Source: Limnobacter humi (GTDB taxonomy: Bacteria; Pseudomonadota; Gammaproteobacteria; Burkholderiales; Burkholderiaceae_B). From it: DNA of 64,000 bases. Where the stretch lies: contig NZ_JANIGO010000001.1 in assembly GCF_024518835.1 (NCBI RefSeq), forward strand, positions 310,001 to 374,000, given 5' to 3'. Below are positions 20,429 to 30,048 of the stretch, one piece after another (within the stretch, counting starts at the first letter, position 1; every line of letters starts with the position of its first letter). Both the position numbers and the translations under genes were made by a program. A model generated the notes under the pieces. The model did not search any database and was not told where the DNA came from. It worked only from the letters and a program-made list of their open reading frames with translations.

Positions 20429-20884
20429 TTAGTGTTTTTGCTCGGCAGCCTTCAGCGCATCGCGAATTTCACGCAACAAAACGATGTCTTCCGGCGTGGG
20501 TACTGGCTCTGCGGGTGCAGCCGCTTCTTCTTTTTTGGCGATGTCGGCCAGCTTTTTCACCTGGCGCACCATCATAAAAATAATGAAGGCCAAAATGGTG
20601 AAGTTGATCACCACCGTGATGAAGCTGCCGTAGGCCAGCACCGGCACGCCAGCTTTGCGCACCGCTTCCAGCGTGGTCGCCGTGCCGGGCGGAATGTCGC
20701 CCAAGGCCAGAAACAGGTTGGAAAAGTCCAGATTGCCCACCACACGCCCTACGATGGGCATGATGACGTCTTCCACCAGGCTTTTCACAATGCCGCTGAA
20801 AGCACCACCGATGATCACGGCCACCGCCAAATCGACCACATTGCCCTTGACTGCAAATTCCCGGAATTCCTTGAGCAAACTCAC
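20429..20884 (-). CDS. mscL: MscL, large-conductance mechanosensitive channel
   Basis: 151 residues from a GTG start. The pentameric channel opens under membrane tension during osmotic downshock. The start [19 protein letters not shown] is the conserved MscL N-terminus and GAFSGIV the first-helix turn; the second helix ([16 protein letters not shown]) and a charged C-terminal helix follow. I chose the GTG at 20884 because GGAGG lies just upstream (20893-20889) and residues before it are not MscL-like, although the frame is open to an ATG at 20935. Confidence 0.95.
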   Translation of the reverse strand: MSLLKEFREFAVKGNVVDLAVAVIIGGAFSGIVKSLVEDVIMPIVGRVVGNLDFSNLFLALGDIPPGTATTLEAVRKAGVPVLAYGSFITVVINFTILAFIIFMMVRQVKKLADIAKKEEAAAPAEPVPTPEDIVLLREIRDALKAAEQKH

Positions 20885-21034
20885 GTTGCCTCCTGATGAA
20901 TGAAAAATAAAGGTGAAATACTGCAAAAGGTCCAACCCGCGCAGATTATCACCGTCTCCACCCGGGGTGTCGGCCCTCGCCAGCCGGCTGGTGATAAAAT
21001 TGCACCTCTTTGATTTTCATCTTGAAAGCACGCC

Positions 21035-21763
21035 ATGGCAGGACATTCCAAGTGGGCCAATATTCAACACCGCAAAAACCGGCAAGACGAAAAGCGCGGT
21101 AAGGTCTGGACCAAAATCATCCGTGAGGTGAGTGTGGCTGCCCGCATTGGCGGCGGCGACCCCAACACCAATCCCCGCCTGCGCCTGGCCCTGGACAAAG
21201 CGGCCGATGCCAACATGCCCAAGGACAACCTGCAACGCGCCATTGCGAAGGCCACGGGTGAAGCCGAAGGCGTGAACTACGAGGAAATCCGCTACGAAGG
21301 GTATGGCATTGGCGGTGCGGCGGTCATCATCGATTGCATGACGGACAACAAAGTGCGCACCGTGGCCGAAGTGCGCCACGCGCTGACCAAACACGGCGGC
21401 AATTTGGGCACCGATGGCTCGGTGGCGTTCATGTTCAAGCATTGCGGCCAGTTCATGTTTGCACCGGGCACCTCGGAGGACACCGTGATGGAAATCGCCC
21501 TGGAAAACGGGGCCGATGATGTGATTACCCACGACGATGGCATGATCGAAGTGACCTGCCCCGTGACGGAATATCACACCGTCAAGACAGCATTCGATGG
21601 CGCCGGCTTGAAAGCAGAAGCCTCGGAACTGACCATGAAACCCGCCAGCGAAACCGAACTGACCGGCGACGACGCCGTCCGCATGCAGAAAATCATCGAC
21701 ATGCTGGAAGACCTGGATGATGTGCAGCAGGTGTACACCAACGCTGTATTCAACGACGAATAA
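21035..21763 (+). CDS. YebC/TACO1-family protein
   Basis: 242 residues. The start [14 protein letters not shown] and the [24 protein letters not shown] and [14 protein letters not shown] blocks are hallmark YebC motifs. The family was long annotated as transcriptional regulators; members including mitochondrial TACO1 are now linked to translation of difficult motifs. It begins a run of same-strand genes, with purD 11 bases downstream. Confidence 0.95.
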   Translation: MAGHSKWANIQHRKNRQDEKRGKVWTKIIREVSVAARIGGGDPNTNPRLRLALDKAADANMPKDNLQRAIAKATGEAEGVNYEEIRYEGYGIGGAAVIIDCMTDNKVRTVAEVRHALTKHGGNLGTDGSVAFMFKHCGQFMFAPGTSEDTVMEIALENGADDVITHDDGMIEVTCPVTEYHTVKTAFDGAGLKAEASELTMKPASETELTGDDAVRMQKIIDMLEDLDDVQQVYTNAVFNDE

Positions 21764-21774
21764 CGGAGCAATCA

Positions 21775-23046
21775 ATGAAAATTTTGGTGGTTGGATCGGG
21801 CGGTCGTGAACACGCCATGGCTTGGCGAATTGCCCAAGCCCCGCGGGTGCACAAAGTGTATGTTGCGCCTGGCAATGGCGGCACTGCGCTGGAACCCAAG
21901 CTGGAAAACCTGCCCATCACCGACCTGCAAAAACTGGCTGATTTTGCGGAAAAGGAGGGCATTCACTTGACGGTGGTCGGCCCTGAAGCGCCCTTGGCGG
22001 CGGGCATTGTCGATATTTTCCGCATGCGGGGCCTGCGCATTTTTGGCCCAGCCAAGCTGGCAGCGCAGCTGGAAAGCTCCAAAGACTATGCCAAGGCCTT
22101 CATGAAGCGCCACGGCATTCCAACGGCCGAATACGAAACCTTTACCGACGCTGCCAAAGCGCACACCTACGTCAACCAGCGCGGCGCACCCATTGTGATC
22201 AAGGCCGATGGCCTGGCTGCTGGCAAAGGCGTTGTGGTGGCCATGACGCTGGAGGAAGCCCACCAGGCGATTGATGACATGCTGCTGGGCAATTCCATGG
22301 GGTCTGCAGGCTCTCGCGTGGTCATCGAAGAATTTCTGGACGGCGAGGAGGCCAGTTTCATCGTGATGGTGGATGGCGTGAATGCGCTGGCCATGGCCTC
22401 CAGCCAGGACCACAAGCGCCTGCTGGACGGCGACCAGGGCCCCAACACGGGCGGCATGGGCGCTTACAGCCCGGCACCGGTGGTCACCCCCACCTTGCAC
22501 GCCCGTGTAATGCGCGAAGTGATTTACCCCACCATCGCCGGCATGAAAAAAGACGGGTTGGTGTACACCGGCTTTTTGTACGCAGGCCTCATGATTGATG
22601 CAAAAGGCGACGTCAAAGTGCTGGAATTCAACTGCCGCATGGGCGACCCGGAAACCCAGCCCATCATGATGCGCTTGAAGAGCGACTTTGTTGAATTGCT
22701 GGACCATGCCATTGATGGCACGCTGGACCAAGTGGAAGCGGAATGGGATCGCCGAACAGCCTTGGGCGTGGTGCTGGCGGCCCACAACTACCCCGGCCCC
22801 CCCCGCACCGGCGATGTGATCGAACTGAATGCCAAACCGAACACCGAGGCTGCGGTGTTCCATGCCGGCACAGTTGAAAAAAATGGCAAGGCCGTCACTT
22901 CCGGTGGAAGGGTGCTGTGCGCCACGGCACTGGGTGAATCGGTGCGCCAGGCACAATCCAAAGCCTATGAATTGGTGAATACCGTGCACTTTGACGGCAT
23001 GCAATACCGCACCGACATTGGCTACCGGGCCATTCAGCGCAAATAA
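21775..23046 (+). CDS. purD: PurD, phosphoribosylamine-glycine ligase
   Basis: 423 residues, ATP-grasp enzyme of purine synthesis (step 2, GAR formation). N-terminal MKILVVGSGGREHAMAW is diagnostic; GPEAPLAAGI, KADGLAAGKGVVVA, the GPNTGGMGAYSPAPVV block and EFNCRMGDPETQ follow in order. GGAG-type ribosome site (CGGAGC) precedes the ATG. Probably co-transcribed with yebC and hemF. Confidence 0.98.
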   Translation: MKILVVGSGGREHAMAWRIAQAPRVHKVYVAPGNGGTALEPKLENLPITDLQKLADFAEKEGIHLTVVGPEAPLAAGIVDIFRMRGLRIFGPAKLAAQLESSKDYAKAFMKRHGIPTAEYETFTDAAKAHTYVNQRGAPIVIKADGLAAGKGVVVAMTLEEAHQAIDDMLLGNSMGSAGSRVVIEEFLDGEEASFIVMVDGVNALAMASSQDHKRLLDGDQGPNTGGMGAYSPAPVVTPTLHARVMREVIYPTIAGMKKDGLVYTGFLYAGLMIDAKGDVKVLEFNCRMGDPETQPIMMRLKSDFVELLDHAIDGTLDQVEAEWDRRTALGVVLAAHNYPGPPRTGDVIELNAKPNTEAAVFHAGTVEKNGKAVTSGGRVLCATALGESVRQAQSKAYELVNTVHFDGMQYRTDIGYRAIQRK

Positions 23047-23052
23047 TCCGCC

Positions 23053-23964
23053 ATGAACCTCACTCCCAACCACCTGGCACGCGTCAAAGCCTATTTGCAA
23101 AACCTGCAAAGCAACATCATCGATGGCATCGGCCAGTTTGAAGGCAAAGCTTTTGTGTCCGACAGTTGGGAGCGCGCAGAGGGCGGCGGCGGTTGCAGCC
23201 GCCTGGTTGAAGAAGGCACCCTGCTGGAGCGGGGTGGTGTTAATTTCAGCCATGTGATGGGCTCACAGCTGCCCGGTTCGGCCACAGCAGCCCGCAAAGA
23301 GCTGGCGGGCGCCAGTTTCGAGGCCATGGGGGTGTCGCTGGTATTCCACCCTCGCAACCCGTATGTGCCCACGGTGCACATGAATGTGCGCCTGTTTGCA
23401 GCCACCACCACCACCGGCGAGTCCGTTTGGTGGTTCGGCGGTGGCATGGACCTCACGCCCTACTATGGTTTTGAAGAGGACGCACAGCACTTTCACCGCA
23501 CTTGCGAAGCGGCACTCCACCCCTTTGGCGAACATTACCATCCCAAGTTCAAAGCCTGGTGTGACGAGTATTTCTACCTGAAACACCGCAAAGAGCCCCG
23601 GGGCGTGGGCGGTGTATTCTTTGACGACTTTTCGGAATTGGGTTTTGAAGAGAGCTTTGCACTCACCCGCAGCGTGGGTGATGCGTTTCTGAAAGGCTAT
23701 CTGCCGATTGTGGAGCGCCGCATGAGCCTTCCCTATGGCGACCGCGAGCGTGACTTTCAAGCCTACCGCAGAGGCCGCTACGTGGAATTCAACTTGGTGT
23801 TCGACCGGGGCACGCTGTTTGGCCTTCAGAGTGGCGGGCGCACCGAATCCATCCTCATGAGCATGCCTCCACAGGTGAAATGGCGTTACGACTGGCACCC
23901 AGAACCAGGCACAGACGAAGCCAAGCTGTACACCGATTTCCTCATTCACAAAAACTGGCTTTAA
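23053..23964 (+). CDS. hemF: HemF, aerobic coproporphyrinogen III oxidase
   Basis: 303 residues. Oxygen-dependent decarboxylation of coproporphyrinogen III to protoporphyrinogen IX in haem synthesis. [36 protein letters not shown] and [34 protein letters not shown] blocks match the family throughout. Six bases after purD. Indicates aerobic haem synthesis. Confidence 0.97.
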   Translation: MNLTPNHLARVKAYLQNLQSNIIDGIGQFEGKAFVSDSWERAEGGGGCSRLVEEGTLLERGGVNFSHVMGSQLPGSATAARKELAGASFEAMGVSLVFHPRNPYVPTVHMNVRLFAATTTTGESVWWFGGGMDLTPYYGFEEDAQHFHRTCEAALHPFGEHYHPKFKAWCDEYFYLKHRKEPRGVGGVFFDDFSELGFEESFALTRSVGDAFLKGYLPIVERRMSLPYGDRERDFQAYRRGRYVEFNLVFDRGTLFGLQSGGRTESILMSMPPQVKWRYDWHPEPGTDEAKLYTDFLIHKNWL

Positions 23965-24038
23965 ACACAAACACCGCGAACAAAACCGGCGCGGCTGTTA
24001 CTCATGAGGGTCATCAAACCTTCCACCATCCGTCTGCC

Positions 24039-25004
24039 ATGAATCCGGTTCACCATCGCTTTGATGTCGCCCTTGCTCGGGACATCACCCAGCGCATTGC
24101 CATACCCAATACCATCGCTGCTCAACATTCCAAATCGCTCACCTCGGCAACGCATTTCATTTCGGTCCGCATGCTGGCGGAAACACCGCCCCATGTGGTG
24201 GGCAGTACCCACGCCCTGGGCAGGCCCCATACCCGGGTGCAAACGGCAGACGGCGGCCGCGAAGTGGGTGAGTTCATCGATACGGCCCAGCCAACATCGC
24301 CGGTGCTCACCCGTGGCGTCCGCAAAACCGCTTTGGGACTGTGCCTGGCGGGTGATTTCGAGCCAACACCCTGTGGCACCAGCCATTTGCGTGAAGGCAT
24401 GGTGCTGGACTTGAACCCCCATCATCGCGCTGGCTGGCCTCACTTCACCAGCGGCAACCACCATGCACCAGGCGCCGATGGACTACCCCGGCTCAGCGAG
24501 GGTATTCAGCGGCTACCACACGGTATCCAGTGCGGCGCCTTTGACTGGAATGCGGACCGGGGGCAGCAGTTGTTGCATGGCTGCCACCTGCTGCCCGACG
24601 GCACTGGGCTGGACCTAATAGCGGGGGAAGCCGCGGCACGCATGCCTCACGCCATGGTCAGGACCGCCATGTGCCTGTACCCGGATGCGGCCACTTTGCG
24701 CAACCAGCGCAACACACAGGACAGGCCCTTGGCCCACATGGTTGCGCGGTTCGAGAAAATCCTGCTCAGCATGAACAACCCACACCATCCGGCCTTGTGC
24801 CAATGCATTGCTGAACAGGTGGGGCACATTCGCGCAGCCGGTTCCAAACAAGCCCTTTTGGTGGCTGTGATGCAGGCTGCCGTGGACATTGAATTGTTGA
24901 TTCGCCAGGCACCCATGCCGGAACCCAAGCTGTGCGAGGGGTTTGCAAAACTGTACAACAGCCTGGGAAGCTATGCCTGCCGAGGTCAGCTCCATCCAGC
25001 CTGA
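24039..25004 (+). CDS. Orphan protein of unknown function, His-rich
   Basis: 321 residues from the ATG of MNPVHHRF. I do not recognise a family. Codon choice and third-position bias resemble the flanking genes, which supports real coding. It has 22 His (about 7 percent), several HH pairs (5-6, and around LNPHHRAG and SGNHH), no signal peptide and no membrane segment; the last 90 residues look helical (FEKILLSM..., LLVAVMQAAVDIELLIRQ). No good ribosome site is seen before the ATG, and the frame stays open back into hemF, so the start is uncertain. It sits between hemF and nadD, 39 bases before the latter. Confidence 0.55.
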   Translation: MNPVHHRFDVALARDITQRIAIPNTIAAQHSKSLTSATHFISVRMLAETPPHVVGSTHALGRPHTRVQTADGGREVGEFIDTAQPTSPVLTRGVRKTALGLCLAGDFEPTPCGTSHLREGMVLDLNPHHRAGWPHFTSGNHHAPGADGLPRLSEGIQRLPHGIQCGAFDWNADRGQQLLHGCHLLPDGTGLDLIAGEAAARMPHAMVRTAMCLYPDAATLRNQRNTQDRPLAHMVARFEKILLSMNNPHHPALCQCIAEQVGHIRAAGSKQALLVAVMQAAVDIELLIRQAPMPEPKLCEGFAKLYNSLGSYACRGQLHPA

Positions 25005-25043
25005 AGCGGTACACTGGTGTTTTGACTGTCAACCCTTCAACAC

Positions 25044-25700
25044 ATGCCCGACTTCGGCAAACAAATCTGCCTCATCGGCGGCAGTTTCAACCCCATCCAC
25101 ATGGGCCACTTGCAGATGGCCCGGTCGGCCCAAGCCCAGTGCATGGCCGATGAGGTGTGGTTTTTGCCAGCTGGACAACCGTGGCAAAAGCAGAACTCGG
25201 CATTGGCAGAAACCGCCGACCGGGTCCGCATGGTGGAATTGGCCATCGAGGGCGTGCACTCGTGGCGGGTTGAGCGTGTTGAAGTGGACAAGACCGAACC
25301 CAGTTACACCGCCAACACCCTGGAGACCCTGTGTGAGCGACACCCCAAGCACCGATTTTCGTTCGTGATTGGCGCTGATCAATTGGCCAACCTCACCACT
25401 TGGCGACATTGGGAAAGCCTGTTTGACTATGCCCGCATTGGTGTGGTGGACCGTATTCAGTGGGGCGAATTTACCGTGCCAGAGCCCTTAAAGAAACACC
25501 TGCAGCATGACCGGCTGTTCCGCATCCCCATGCCAACCATTCAATTGAGTTCCACCCTGCTGCGACGCCAGTTTGAACTGCTGGACTCGCCAGACGCCCA
25601 AATTCGCGAGACGGCCCGCAGCACGCTGGAAGCCGGGCTACCAACGCAGGTGTACAAGTACCTGATGGCAAAGCCGATTTACCGCCCGAAGGCGGTCTAG
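25044..25700 (+). CDS. nadD: NadD, nicotinate-nucleotide adenylyltransferase
   Basis: 218 residues. Adenylates nicotinate mononucleotide to deamido-NAD, the step after NadC. The nucleotidyltransferase motif GGSFNPIHMGHL at residues 12-23 and the SSTLLRRQ motif (ISSTxIR type) near residue 170 are visible, with FVIGADQLANLTTW between. nadD-rsfS-rlmH is a widely conserved neighbourhood, here continuing to maf and rng. Confidence 0.96.
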   Translation: MPDFGKQICLIGGSFNPIHMGHLQMARSAQAQCMADEVWFLPAGQPWQKQNSALAETADRVRMVELAIEGVHSWRVERVEVDKTEPSYTANTLETLCERHPKHRFSFVIGADQLANLTTWRHWESLFDYARIGVVDRIQWGEFTVPEPLKKHLQHDRLFRIPMPTIQLSSTLLRRQFELLDSPDAQIRETARSTLEAGLPTQVYKYLMAKPIYRPKAV

Positions 25701-25744
25701 TTTTGGTACACTTCGGGCTCAAACATCACCCCACCTGGAATTGC

Positions 25745-26164
25745 ATGGATTTGCGAAAACTGCAGCGCGTTGTTGTCGACGCGCTTGAAGACATCAAGGC
25801 ACAAGACATCGCTGTGTTCGACACCGCCCACATCAGCGATGTATTCGACCGTGTGGTCATGGCCACCGCCACGTCCAACCGACAAACCCGTGCCTTGGCG
25901 AAAAACGTGCATGACAAAGCCAAAGAGGCCGGTTTCGAGGTGCTGAGCATTGAAGGTGAAGACACCGGGGAATGGGTATTGGTTGACTTGGGCGATGTGG
26001 TGGTACACCTCATGCAGCCAGCCATTCGGGAGTACTACCACCTGGAGGAAATTTGGGGCGACAAGAAAGTGCGCGTGAAACTGAACCCGCACAGCCTGAG
26101 CAAACCCCAGCCCGGCATTGATTATTTTCCCCAGAACAACGCCTACCCCAGCCTGGCCTCTTGA
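25745..26164 (+). CDS. rsfS: RsfS, ribosomal silencing factor
   Basis: 139 residues from the ATG of MDLRKLQ. Binds ribosomal protein L14 (uL14) and blocks subunit joining in starvation. Family motifs: ALEDIKAQDIAVFD, TSNRQTRALA, GEDTGEWVLVDLGDVVVHLM and REYYHLEEIWGD. An in-frame upstream ATG at 25703 would add 14 atypical residues. Overlaps the rlmH start by four bases. Confidence 0.95.
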   Translation: MDLRKLQRVVVDALEDIKAQDIAVFDTAHISDVFDRVVMATATSNRQTRALAKNVHDKAKEAGFEVLSIEGEDTGEWVLVDLGDVVVHLMQPAIREYYHLEEIWGDKKVRVKLNPHSLSKPQPGIDYFPQNNAYPSLAS

Positions 26165-26631
26165 AGATCACGATCATTGCGCTGTCCCACAAAATCGAAC
26201 CGTGGGCACAGCAAGCGGTGGAGCAGTTTCAAAAGCGCTTCCCGGCCGACTGGAAGCTGACCATCAAGGAATTGAAACCAGAAGACCGTTCTGCCGGTAA
26301 AGCCGTGGATCAAATTCTGGCCAAAGAAGCCGATCGCATTCGCGCCGCCATCCCCACCGGCAGCAAAGTGGTGGCGCTGGATGAACGGGGCGAAAGGCTC
26401 ACCAGCAAAGCGTTGTCCGACCAATTGTTGAAATGGCACAATGCCAGCGAACAACTCACCCTGCTGATTGGCAGCGCCGACGGGCTGGACAGCCAACTGA
26501 AAGCCCAGTGCCACGCCCTGTGGCGAATTTCAGACCTGACCCTGCCCCATGCCATGGTTCGCGCCTTGCTGGTCGAAGCCCTGTACCGTGCATGGTCCAT
26601 TCAGGCTGGGCACCCTTATCACCGGGAATAA
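26161..26631 (+). CDS. rlmH: RlmH, 23S rRNA pseudouridine-1915 N3-methyltransferase
   Basis: 156 residues. SPOUT methyltransferase acting on 23S position 1915 of assembled ribosomes. Start is TTG at 26161, whose last bases form the rsfS stop (TTGA), giving MKITIIALSHK. The knot motif LLIGSADGLD and the C-terminal TLPHAMVRALLVEALYRAW plus GHPYHRE are diagnostic. Length equals the E. coli protein within one residue, which supports the TTG start. Confidence 0.96.
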   Translation: MKITIIALSHKIEPWAQQAVEQFQKRFPADWKLTIKELKPEDRSAGKAVDQILAKEADRIRAAIPTGSKVVALDERGERLTSKALSDQLLKWHNASEQLTLLIGSADGLDSQLKAQCHALWRISDLTLPHAMVRALLVEALYRAWSIQAGHPYHRE

Positions 26632-26647
26632 TTCAGGACCATTCACC

Positions 26648-27340
26648 ATGCCCAAGCTCGCACAATCCAGCGGTTTGCCGACCCACGTCTGGTTGGCCTC
26701 CAAAAGCCCCCGCCGGCGTGAACTGCTGCAAACCCTGGGTGTTGAGGTGGATATTTTCCTGGCCCAAACCGGCGATGCTGCCGAGGCCCTGGAAGAGCCA
26801 CTGCCTGGGGAGCATCCGCTGAACTATGTCCAGCGAATCACCGAATTGAAACTGAACACGGCGCTGCAGGCCATGCGCCCCCAAGGCCTGCAGGGTGTGG
26901 TGCTGGCATCCGACACCACGGTGGCGCTGGGCGACACCATATTGGGCAAACCGACGGATGCTGAGGAGGCACGCCGCATGCTCAAGGCCCTTTCGGGCCA
27001 AACCCACCAGGTGCACACGGGTGTTGCGGTGACCTATTTGCAGCCGGCGGGCCACAACAACCCAACTGGACCTGCTACCTCAAACTGGGTGACGGTCCAA
27101 TCGTCTCTGGTCACCGTGAGTGAATTGCCCGATGCATTCATCACGGCCTACATCGCCAGCGGTGAACCGTTCGACAAAGCTGGGGGCTACGGCATTCAGG
27201 GTGTATTTGGTCAATACGTGTCGCACATTTCCGGCAGCCATTCTGGCATCATGGGGTTACCGCTGTTTGAAACAAGCCAACTGCTGCGCGCACTCCAAAC
27301 GGCGGAAACACAACGCCAATCCAATTCAAAACTGCCTTAG
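26648..27340 (+). CDS. Maf-family nucleoside triphosphate pyrophosphatase
   Basis: 230 residues from the ATG of MPKLAQSS. House-cleaning enzyme that hydrolyses non-canonical or excess NTPs to NMPs. LASKSPRRRELL, LASDTTVALG, the KPTDAEEARRML loop and EPFDKAGGYGIQG are the Maf signatures. Members split into dTTP/UTP- and m7GTP-preferring groups; the ASKSPRR and AGGYGIQG forms suggest the former, but this is not certain. Confidence 0.93.
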   Translation: MPKLAQSSGLPTHVWLASKSPRRRELLQTLGVEVDIFLAQTGDAAEALEEPLPGEHPLNYVQRITELKLNTALQAMRPQGLQGVVLASDTTVALGDTILGKPTDAEEARRMLKALSGQTHQVHTGVAVTYLQPAGHNNPTGPATSNWVTVQSSLVTVSELPDAFITAYIASGEPFDKAGGYGIQGVFGQYVSHISGSHSGIMGLPLFETSQLLRALQTAETQRQSNSKLP

Positions 27341-27350
27341 AAGTATCGGG

Positions 27351-28829
27351 ATGATCAACGAACAAATTCTGGTGAACGTCACGCCCCAGGAAACGCGGGT
27401 GGCTGTCGTTCAGCACGGTGCTGTCCAAGAGCTGCACCTGGAACGCTCCTCCACACGCGGCATTGTCGGCAATGTCTACCTGGGCAAAGTGGTTCGGGTG
27501 CTGCCGGGGATGCAATCCGCATTCGTGGACATCGGGCTTGAGCGGGCCGCTTTTCTGCATGTGGCCGACCTGTGGGAGCACCGCACCTACAATCACCACC
27601 AGTCCAAGCAAGGGGGTACGCCACCGCCCGCCATTGAGAAAATGGTGTTTGAAGGGCAAACCATTATCGTGCAGGTGAGCAAAGACCCATTGGGCACGAA
27701 AGGGGCTCGCCTGACCACGCAAATCAGCCTGGCTGGCCGAATGCTGGTCCACCTGCCCCAGGATCCGCACATCGGGGTCTCACAGCGCATCGAAAACGAG
27801 GGTGAACGGGAAGAACTGCGCGCCAAGCTGATGCGCTTGCTGCCACCCAACACAGGTGGTTTCATCATCCGCACCCATGCGGAAGAGGCCAACGATGATG
27901 AGTTGACGGCAGACGTGAATTACCTGCGCCGCCGGTGGGCAGAAATGCTGGAACTGACCCGGCAAAAGCCCGCCCCCAGCCTGATTTACGAAGACCTCAC
28001 CATGGCCCAACGCGTGGTGCGTGACTTGGTGAGCGACGAAACCCAAGCCATATTGGTGGACTCCAAGGAAACCTTCCGCAACCTGCAAACCTTCGCTGAA
28101 ACCTACGCAGCCGAGGTGCTGGACCGCATCACCCTGCACCAGGGCGAACGCCCCCTGTTTGAGCTGTACAACATTGAAGACGAGTTGCAGAAAGCCTTGG
28201 GTCGCCGGGTGGACCTGAAGTCGGGTGGCTACCTCATCATTGACCAAACCGAAGCACTGACGACGATTGACGTCAACACCGGTGGGTTTATTGGCGCACG
28301 CAATTTTGAAGAAACAGTGTTCAAAACCAACCTGGAAGCCGCTCAAGCCATTGCCCGCCAGCTTCGGCTGCGTAACCTGGGTGGCATCATTGTGATTGAC
28401 TTCATCGACATGAATGATGAGGCCCACAAACAGGCGGTGTTGAGCGAACTGCGCAAAGCACTGGACCGCGACCGGGCCCGCACCAGCGTGACAGAGTTTT
28501 CAGCGCTGGGCCTGGTCGAAATGACCCGCAAGCGCACCCGCGAAAGCCTGGCCCACCTATTGTGCGAGCCTTGCCCCGCCTGCCAGGGCAAGGGGCAAGT
28601 CAAAACCGCTCAAACTGTGGCCTACGACATCATGCGGGAAATTGTTCGCGAAGCCCGCCAGTTCAACCCGCGAGAATTCCGCATTCTGGCATGCCCGGCT
28701 GTGGTGGACCTGTTTCTGGAAGAAGAGGCCCAACACCTGGCCATGCTGGAAGAGTTTGTGGGCAAACCGATCACGCTGCAGGTGGACAATCTGTTTTCTC
28801 AAGAGCATTACGACATCATCCTGACCTAA
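27351..28829 (+). CDS. rng: RNase G (RNase E/G family)
   Basis: 492 residues, matching RNase G (about 490) rather than RNase E. Endoribonuclease for 16S rRNA 5' maturation and mRNA decay. N-terminal INEQILVNVTPQETRVA, an S1 domain (about 35-125, VGNVYLGKVVRVLPGMQSAF), the catalytic-region IDVNTGGF with its Asp, and the zinc-link cysteines in CEPCPACQGKG. Completes the nadD-rsfS-rlmH-maf-rng set. bioF begins only 10 bases later. Confidence 0.95.
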   Translation: MINEQILVNVTPQETRVAVVQHGAVQELHLERSSTRGIVGNVYLGKVVRVLPGMQSAFVDIGLERAAFLHVADLWEHRTYNHHQSKQGGTPPPAIEKMVFEGQTIIVQVSKDPLGTKGARLTTQISLAGRMLVHLPQDPHIGVSQRIENEGEREELRAKLMRLLPPNTGGFIIRTHAEEANDDELTADVNYLRRRWAEMLELTRQKPAPSLIYEDLTMAQRVVRDLVSDETQAILVDSKETFRNLQTFAETYAAEVLDRITLHQGERPLFELYNIEDELQKALGRRVDLKSGGYLIIDQTEALTTIDVNTGGFIGARNFEETVFKTNLEAAQAIARQLRLRNLGGIIVIDFIDMNDEAHKQAVLSELRKALDRDRARTSVTEFSALGLVEMTRKRTRESLAHLLCEPCPACQGKGQVKTAQTVAYDIMREIVREARQFNPREFRILACPAVVDLFLEEEAQHLAMLEEFVGKPITLQVDNLFSQEHYDIILT

Positions 28830-28839
28830 TGTGAATTGA

Positions 28840-30048
28840 ATGACCCTCAATGACGCTGCCGCCGCTCGCCTGGACGATCTTCAGCATCAACACCTGAAAC
28901 GGGCACTGCTGCCTTGCCCTGTGTCGGGTCGGGCATTCGACTTCTCCAGCAACGACTACCTGTGCCTGTCCACCCACCCAGAGGTGGTCGATGCTGGCAT
29001 GGCCATGGCCAGACGTTACGGTGCAGGGGCCACAGGCTCGCGGCTACTGTCGGGCAATCTTGACTGCTTTGAACAACTGGAAGCCCAAATCGCCCGGTTT
29101 AAACAGGCTGAGGCTGCGCTGCTGTACGCCACAGGCTACCAGGCCAACAGCAGCGGCCTAGCCGCGCTGCTCGACAAAACCTTGTGGGCAGGGCAAGAAC
29201 CGCTGGTGTTTTCAGACCGCCTTAACCATGCCAGCCTTCACCATGCCTGCCAGTTGGCAGGGGTGAAGCAGTTGCGTTTCCGGCACAACGACTTTGAACA
29301 CCTCACCGAACTGCTCAATAAGCACCGGGGTAGCGAGCAACCCAAAATCATCGTGACCGAAACAGTGTTTGGCATGGAAGGCGATTTGCTGCTGGTGGAG
29401 GAATTGGCGGAATTGGCGCTGGGACACCGCGCGGTGGTGTACCTGGACGAAGCACATGCCACTGGCGTGTGGGGGCCCGAGGGCCGTGGCCTGGGCGCCC
29501 TGCAAACCCCAGCCATTGAGGCGCTGAAAGCGATGGGGCACTGGGTGGTGATGGGCACCTTCAGCAAAGGGGTCGGGGTAAGCGGGGCTTACATCGCCTG
29601 CAGTGCCGTGTTGAAGCACTATTTGCTCAACCGAAGCACCGGCTTTGTCTATTCCACCGCACCGTCGCCTTTTGTGGTGGGTGCCATCGGCAAAGCGCTG
29701 GAACTGATTCCCGCCCTGGAACCGGATCGACAAACCCTGCAGACCAATGCCCAAGCCCTGCGGGACATGTTGCACGCCATGGGCTTTAACACGGGCCTGT
29801 CCAACACCCACATTGTGCCCGTGCTGGTGGGGCAAGCCAGTCACGCCCTAGCACTGAAAGACCACCTGCTACAGTTGGGCATCCGGGCATCGGCCATTCG
29901 ACCACCCACGGTGCCTCCACACACGGCCCGGGTGCGACTGGCACTGAATACCGGACACCACGGCCTGCATGTACACGCCCTGGTGGAGGCCTTGCGGCAT
30001 TGGTCGACACACCCATCAGCCCATTCAAGCGATGTCAACCTTGGTTAA
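28840..30048 (+). CDS. bioF: BioF, 8-amino-7-oxononanoate synthase
   Basis: 402 residues. PLP enzyme condensing pimeloyl-ACP with L-alanine, the first ring-forming step of biotin synthesis. SSNDYLCLSTHPEV, GAGATGSRLLSGN, YLDEAHATGVWGPEGRG and TFSKGVGVSGAY (PLP lysine) are diagnostic. It opens a six-gene biotin run; the gap to rng is too short for a promoter and operator, so transcription probably comes from upstream or from within rng. Confidence 0.97.
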   Translation: MTLNDAAAARLDDLQHQHLKRALLPCPVSGRAFDFSSNDYLCLSTHPEVVDAGMAMARRYGAGATGSRLLSGNLDCFEQLEAQIARFKQAEAALLYATGYQANSSGLAALLDKTLWAGQEPLVFSDRLNHASLHHACQLAGVKQLRFRHNDFEHLTELLNKHRGSEQPKIIVTETVFGMEGDLLLVEELAELALGHRAVVYLDEAHATGVWGPEGRGLGALQTPAIEALKAMGHWVVMGTFSKGVGVSGAYIACSAVLKHYLLNRSTGFVYSTAPSPFVVGAIGKALELIPALEPDRQTLQTNAQALRDMLHAMGFNTGLSNTHIVPVLVGQASHALALKDHLLQLGIRASAIRPPTVPPHTARVRLALNTGHHGLHVHALVEALRHWSTHPSAHSSDVNLG

